From Paracoccaceae bacterium (GTDB lineage: Bacteria; Pseudomonadota; Alphaproteobacteria; Rhodobacterales; Rhodobacteraceae): 8,184 nucleotides of DNA. The DNA lies in NCBI GenBank assembly GCA_027030435.1, contig JALVEX010000352.1, positions 1 to 8,184 on the forward strand, given 5' to 3'. The stretch's first letter is position 1; every line of letters starts with the position of its first letter. Positions 5,598-8,184 of this stretch are shown piece after piece. The notes below the pieces were generated by a model that made no database searches, was not told the origin of the DNA, and was given only the letters and a program-made list of their open reading frames with translations. A program made the position numbers and the translations under genes.

Positions 5598-6930
5598 CGC
5601 GCCTGGCCCGGCGCGCCCGCCACAGGCGCCAGGCGGAAAATACGGTGGGATCGAAGCCGCTTTCTCGCTTCACCGAATGGAGAATGGCAAGCGCCACGAA
5701 GGCGAGCGTCAGCGATGTGGCGGCGGCCGCGCCCTCGATCCCCCAGAGGCGGATCAGGATGGCGTTCAGCACGACGTTGAGGGCGAGGCCCGCGAGATTG
5801 ATCATCAGCACCCGGGTTTCGCGGTTCAGCATCACCAGGAGGATGCTTCCGCCCCCGGCCAGCACATTGACAGCCATTCCCGCCAGCAGGATCCGCATGG
5901 CGGTTGCGGCTTCGGGGAATTCCGGCCCGAACAGCGCCAGGAAGGGATGCGCCGCAAGGGCCAGGAGCGCGCAGAGGGTGAACGCCACCGCAAGGGAAAC
6001 CAGTGCGCTGTAGGCCAGGAAGCGCTGCGCGCCGGCCGTGTCCTTCTGCGCCAGGGCGCGCGAAAGCATCGGCCCCAGCACCTGCAGCGAAACCATGTTG
6101 GCGATCGAAACCAGCAGCGCCCCGCGCACGGCGGCCCGGTAGATGCCGGTTTCAAGATCGCCCATGAGCGATCCGATCATCAGGATATCGAGATTGGTGT
6201 TGAAGAAGTCGGCGAAAACGCTCAGCAGCAGCGGCATGGCGCCGAGGAACCAGTAGCGCGCATCAATGCGCACGGGCATCGCTTCGGGGAGGTGCCGGCG
6301 CAGGGCGGCGAGGATCAGCAGCCCCATGAGCAGGAGCGTGGGCAGGCTGGCTGCCAGGTTGACGGCAAACAGGCTCTGCGGGGTGAGCGTGATCCCCGCC
6401 AGCAGGCAGAGCCCGATCAGCCCGGCATAGACAAGCTGGCGAAAGATGTTCTCGATGAAATTCGACCACACGATCATCTGGAATCCGGCCATGATCCCCG
6501 AAAGGGAAAGGATCAGGGCATGGGCAATGGCCACTGCGGTTACCAGCAGCCATCCCGGCGCCAGCACCAGAATGGAAGCGCGTTCGAGCACCATCAGAAG
6601 GAGGCCCGTCAGCACGCCGCCGGCAAGGATCGTGGCGATGGTCAGCAGCAGGTAGCCGCGCGCGCGGCCGTGATCGCTTTCGCTCACGAAGCGGGGAATT
6701 TCGCGCACCGCGAGGCGTGAAAGCCCGAAGGTGAGGAAGGTGCCCAGCATGATGGCCCAGACAAAGGCATAGATGAAGGCGCCGAAGGATTGCGCCCCGA
6801 GAAGCCGGGTGACCAGGATCGAGATCAGGAACTGGATCGCCAGCCCGTTGAAGCGCAGGCCGAAGGAGAGGGCCGCTTTCTGCACGAAAGGAGGCAGGGT
6901 GCGAAAACGCTGTAACAGCCACGGATGCAT
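5590..6930 (-). CDS. Polysaccharide flippase (Wzx-type, MOP/oligosaccharide exporter superfamily)
   Basis: 446 residues from ATG 6930. No strong Shine-Dalgarno is visible upstream (CGGG at about -12 is weak). Hydrophobic segments spread over the full length, with an estimated 12 to 14 helices. These include roughly 29-43, 49-70, 93-114, 119-145, 165-182, 186-208, 228-243, 266-287, 304-327, 344-366, 374-393 and 399-418. The opening SFGLRFNGLAIQFLISILVTRLLGAQSFGAF (22-52) is the characteristic first-helix region, ending in TRLLG...FG as in Wzx and related exporters. FGLSRLAVREIPR (68-80), TNLDILMIGSLMG (245-257) and GPEFPEAATAMRILL (335-349) are further family-like blocks. Wzx proteins move undecaprenyl-linked repeat units across the inner membrane. 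The length is typical. It leads a minus-strand pair with the glycosyltransferase and is divergent from gene 7. Substrate specificity cannot be predicted. Confidence 0.9.
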   Translation of the reverse strand: MHPWLLQRFRTLPPFVQKAALSFGLRFNGLAIQFLISILVTRLLGAQSFGAFIYAFVWAIMLGTFLTFGLSRLAVREIPRFVSESDHGRARGYLLLTIATILAGGVLTGLLLMVLERASILVLAPGWLLVTAVAIAHALILSLSGIMAGFQMIVWSNFIENIFRQLVYAGLIGLCLLAGITLTPQSLFAVNLAASLPTLLLMGLLILAALRRHLPEAMPVRIDARYWFLGAMPLLLSVFADFFNTNLDILMIGSLMGDLETGIYRAAVRGALLVSIANMVSLQVLGPMLSRALAQKDTAGAQRFLAYSALVSLAVAFTLCALLALAAHPFLALFGPEFPEAATAMRILLAGMAVNVLAGGGSILLVMLNRETRVLMINLAGLALNVVLNAILIRLWGIEGAAAATSLTLAFVALAILHSVKRESGFDPTVFSAWRLWRARRARRAG

Positions 6931-7040
6931 GTGTAACCCGATGTAAAACCAACATGTCTCTTAAGGGGGTTTCGCGGGCAAGGCCAGCCTTCATCGGCCC
7001 GGCCCTGCAGCGCCGGCAGCAATGGCGCTGCCCGAAATCG

Positions 7041-7053
7041 CGGGATGATCCCG
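7041..7053. promoter_or_regulatory. Perfect palindrome CGGGATGATCCCG, copy 2
   Basis: Six-bp arms flank a central G. It is identical to 2767-2779 over all 13 bases and is located in the divergent intergenic region, about 110 bp from the flippase start and 80 bp from the GT2 start. A second perfect palindrome, GGCAATTGCC, follows 7 nt later (7061-7070). Candidate operator for a dimeric regulator of both directions. Confidence 0.3.
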
Positions 7054-7120
7054 GGAACCGGGCAATTGCCAACCCGGCCGCGATGTTGCAGGGATGGGGG
7101 CGCACCGGCCCGCGCGCTTC

Positions 7121-7125
7121 AGGAG
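7121..7125 (+). promoter_or_regulatory. Ribosome binding site that decides the TTG start of the GT2 gene
   Basis: AGGAG lies exactly 8 nt upstream of TTG 7134, an optimal spacing. The upstream in-frame ATGs at 6954 and 7083 lack a comparable site. Translation from the TTG puts the conserved ISVIIPHFN strand immediately at the N-terminus, as is normal for this family. Confidence 0.75.
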
Positions 7126-7133
7126 AACCGCCG

Positions 7134-8039
7134 TTGATCAGCGTCATCATCCCCCATTTCAACCAGCCCGATGCGCTGGCGCGCTGCCTTGCCTCGCTTG
7201 CCAGGCAGGAAGCCTGCGGCCACGAGGTGGAAATCCTGGTGGTGGACAATGGCTCCGATACCCTGCCCGAGGCGCAGGTGGCCGCCCACCCGGCCGCGCG
7301 GCTTCTGCGCGAACCCGAGCCCGGCCCGGGCCCCGCGCGCAATCGGGGCGTGGCGGAAGCGAAGGGCGAGATCCTCGCCTTCATCGATGCCGATTGCGTG
7401 GCCCATCCCGGCTGGCTCGAGAGCATCGCCCGCCACATGGAAGCCGGGGCCGAGATTCTCGGCGGCGATGTGCGCATCCTCCACCGCACCCCCGGCCGCC
7501 CCGACATCTGGGAGGCCTACGAAAGCGAATTCGCCTACCGCATGGAGCATTACATCGCCCGCCAGGGTTTCACCGGCACCGGCAACATGGCGGTGCGCGC
7601 CGGGGTGATGGCGGCCGTCGGCCCCTTCGCTGGCATCGGCACCGCCGAGGATCGCGACTGGGGCCGGCGCGCCACAGCCCAAGGGCACACCATCACCTGG
7701 GCGCCCGACATGATCGCCTACCACCCGGCGCGCGAAAGCTTTGCCGAGCTTGCCCGCAAGTGGGATCGCCATATCGCCCATGATTACGCGCTCTACCGCC
7801 AGCGCCGCTTCGGGCGGCTCAGGTGGCTCCTGCGTGCGCTGATGGTTGCGGCCTCGCCCGTGGCATCGTCCTGGCGGGTGCTGCGATCCCGGCGTATCGA
7901 GGGCGGCTGGCGGGGCCGGCTGAAGGCCATCCTCGGCCTCACCCGCCTGCGCCTCTACCGGGCGCGGCGGATGCTGGGGCTGCTGCTTTCCCGCGGCGGG
8001 GGCCTCGAAAACCGCTGGCGGGAAAAGGGCAGGGGCTGA
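7134..8039 (+). CDS. Glycosyltransferase family 2 protein
   Basis: 301 residues from the TTG start at 7134, chosen because AGGAG sits 8 nt upstream and the protein then begins MISVIIPHFNQPDAL, the typical first beta-strand of GT2 enzymes. An ATG at 6954 would add 60 unrelated residues and ATG 7083 would add 17. The GT-A domain shows ILVVDNGSD (34-42, nucleotide-binding), GPGPARNRGVAEAKGEILAFIDADC (64-88) with the DAD metal-binding motif at 85-87, GGDV (110-113), GFTGTGNMAVR (145-155) and the acceptor-side AEDRDWGRR (171-179) with the ED catalytic-base region. The C-terminal part from about 225 is arginine-rich with a weakly hydrophobic stretch (232-246) that may bind the membrane surface. The likely role is addition of one sugar to the lipid-linked repeat unit. 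The donor is unknown. It is divergent from the flippase and convergent with the partial frame at the right edge. Confidence 0.9.
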   Translation: MISVIIPHFNQPDALARCLASLARQEACGHEVEILVVDNGSDTLPEAQVAAHPAARLLREPEPGPGPARNRGVAEAKGEILAFIDADCVAHPGWLESIARHMEAGAEILGGDVRILHRTPGRPDIWEAYESEFAYRMEHYIARQGFTGTGNMAVRAGVMAAVGPFAGIGTAEDRDWGRRATAQGHTITWAPDMIAYHPARESFAELARKWDRHIAHDYALYRQRRFGRLRWLLRALMVAASPVASSWRVLRSRRIEGGWRGRLKAILGLTRLRLYRARRMLGLLLSRGGGLENRWREKGRG

Positions 8040-8040
8040 G

Positions 8041-8057
8041 CGCTCGGGGGATGAGCG
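8041..8057. terminator. Short GC-rich hairpin between convergent genes
   Basis: CGCTC (8041-8045) pairs with GAGCG (8053-8057) around a 7-nt loop, directly after the GT2 stop and just before the stop of the minus-strand frame at 8061. No T-run follows on either strand, so this is at best a weak or Rho-assisted terminator. Confidence 0.2.
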
Positions 8058-8060
8058 GGA

Positions 8061-8184
8061 TCAGGGCCCGGGGCTGCGCAGCATCCGCCGCGCGCCCCAG
8101 AGGATCAGCGCGAGGCCCGAGAGCTCGAACGCCCAATTGAGCCGCACGTCCAGCAGCCGGGTGTTGATCAGCGCATCCATGTGA
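8061..8184 (-). CDS. Partial minus-strand reading frame leaving the window, unrecognised
   Basis: The frame is open from the right edge to a TGA at 8063-8061. The last residues read MDALINTRLLDVRLNWAFEL and then SGLALILWGARRMLRSPGP. High G/C third positions and a sensible amphipathic/hydrophobic stretch followed by a basic tail suggest the C-terminal end of a real protein, possibly membrane-associated. An ATG occurs at 8180, so a very small 39-residue gene is the alternative, but only 4 upstream bases are visible. Its stop is 21 nt from that of the convergent GT2 gene. I do not recognise the family. Confidence 0.45.
   Translation of the reverse strand, partial: HMDALINTRLLDVRLNWAFELSGLALILWGARRMLRSPGP

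Larger units (their letters stand above)
6931..7133. promoter_or_regulatory. Divergent intergenic region between flippase and GT2 genes
   Basis: About 203 bp separate the flippase start from the TTG start of gene 7. Expression in both directions must be controlled from here or from outside. No convincing -35/-10 pair was found in either direction. It does hold dense symmetry: the 13-base palindrome at 7041-7053, CCGGG/CCCGG arms at 7058-7062 and 7073-7077, and the perfect palindrome GGCAATTGCC at 7061-7070. Next to the flippase start TGTAA is repeated 10 bp apart (6932-6936, 6942-6946). The GT2 frame is open back to an ATG at 6954, but residues encoded there show no family similarity and are taken as untranslated. 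Confidence 0.5.

Noticed and set aside
4751..5623. Longer minus-strand glycosyltransferase starting at 5623
   Set aside because: It would overlap the flippase gene by 34 bp and add residues before the first family motif. ATG 5539 has an AGGA upstream and begins close to the conserved N-terminal block.
5677..6720. 347-codon plus-strand open frame opposite the flippase
   Set aside because: Low-complexity Gln/His/Glu/Arg-rich translation, the mirror of hydrophobic codons on the minus strand.
1..8184. Mobile elements, CRISPR arrays, tRNA or rRNA genes, toxin-antitoxin or defence genes
   Set aside because: No terminal inverted repeats with a transposase, no regularly spaced repeats, no recognisable RNA gene and no defence-related domain was seen. 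The whole window is explained by polysaccharide genes.

Overview
The window looks like part of an exopolysaccharide or capsule/O-antigen gene cluster from a GC-rich alphaproteobacterium. Codon third positions are almost all G or C, and long spurious open frames run antisense to the real genes. The polymerase-like protein and the FrhB-like/pyruvyl transferase pair resemble what I recall from Rhodobacteraceae (Rhodobacterales) polysaccharide loci. That family assignment comes from memory of the protein families, not from a search.

Layout from left to right. (1) 101-1357 (+): iron-sulfur oxidoreductase of the coenzyme F420 hydrogenase/dehydrogenase beta-subunit (FrhB) family. (2) 1441-2622 (+): polysaccharide pyruvyl transferase family protein. 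(3) 2716-4248 (+): multi-pass O-antigen polymerase/ligase-like membrane protein. (4) 4245-4748 (+): left-handed beta-helix acyltransferase, translationally coupled to gene 3 through an ATGA overlap. (5) 4751-5539 (-): glycosyltransferase with an HQD motif, whose stop lies 2 bp from that of gene 4. (6) 5590-6930 (-): Wzx-type polysaccharide flippase, upstream of gene 5 on the same strand. (7) 7134-8039 (+): family 2 glycosyltransferase, divergent from the flippase and best explained by a TTG start. (8) 8061-8184 (-): end of a further minus-strand reading frame that leaves the window.

Together the genes cover most steps of a Wzx/Wzy-type pathway. Two glycosyltransferases would extend a lipid-linked repeat unit at the inner membrane. 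The pyruvyl transferase and the acyltransferase would decorate it, giving an acidic, pyruvylated and probably O-acetylated polymer. The flippase would export the unit and the multi-pass protein would polymerise or ligate it. The priming glycosyltransferase, the chain-length/outer-membrane export proteins (Wzc/Wza type) and sugar-nucleotide synthesis genes are not in the window, so it is a fragment of a larger locus.

I found no RNA genes, CRISPR arrays, insertion sequences or phage genes. The least ordinary items are the FrhB-like protein beside a pyruvyl transferase, and a near-identical palindrome (CGGGATGATCCCG and a close variant) present near the 5' sides of three genes. Other points are the TTG start of gene 7, the uncertain low-complexity N-terminus of gene 3, and the 2-bp convergent junction. 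None of these alone establishes a new system.
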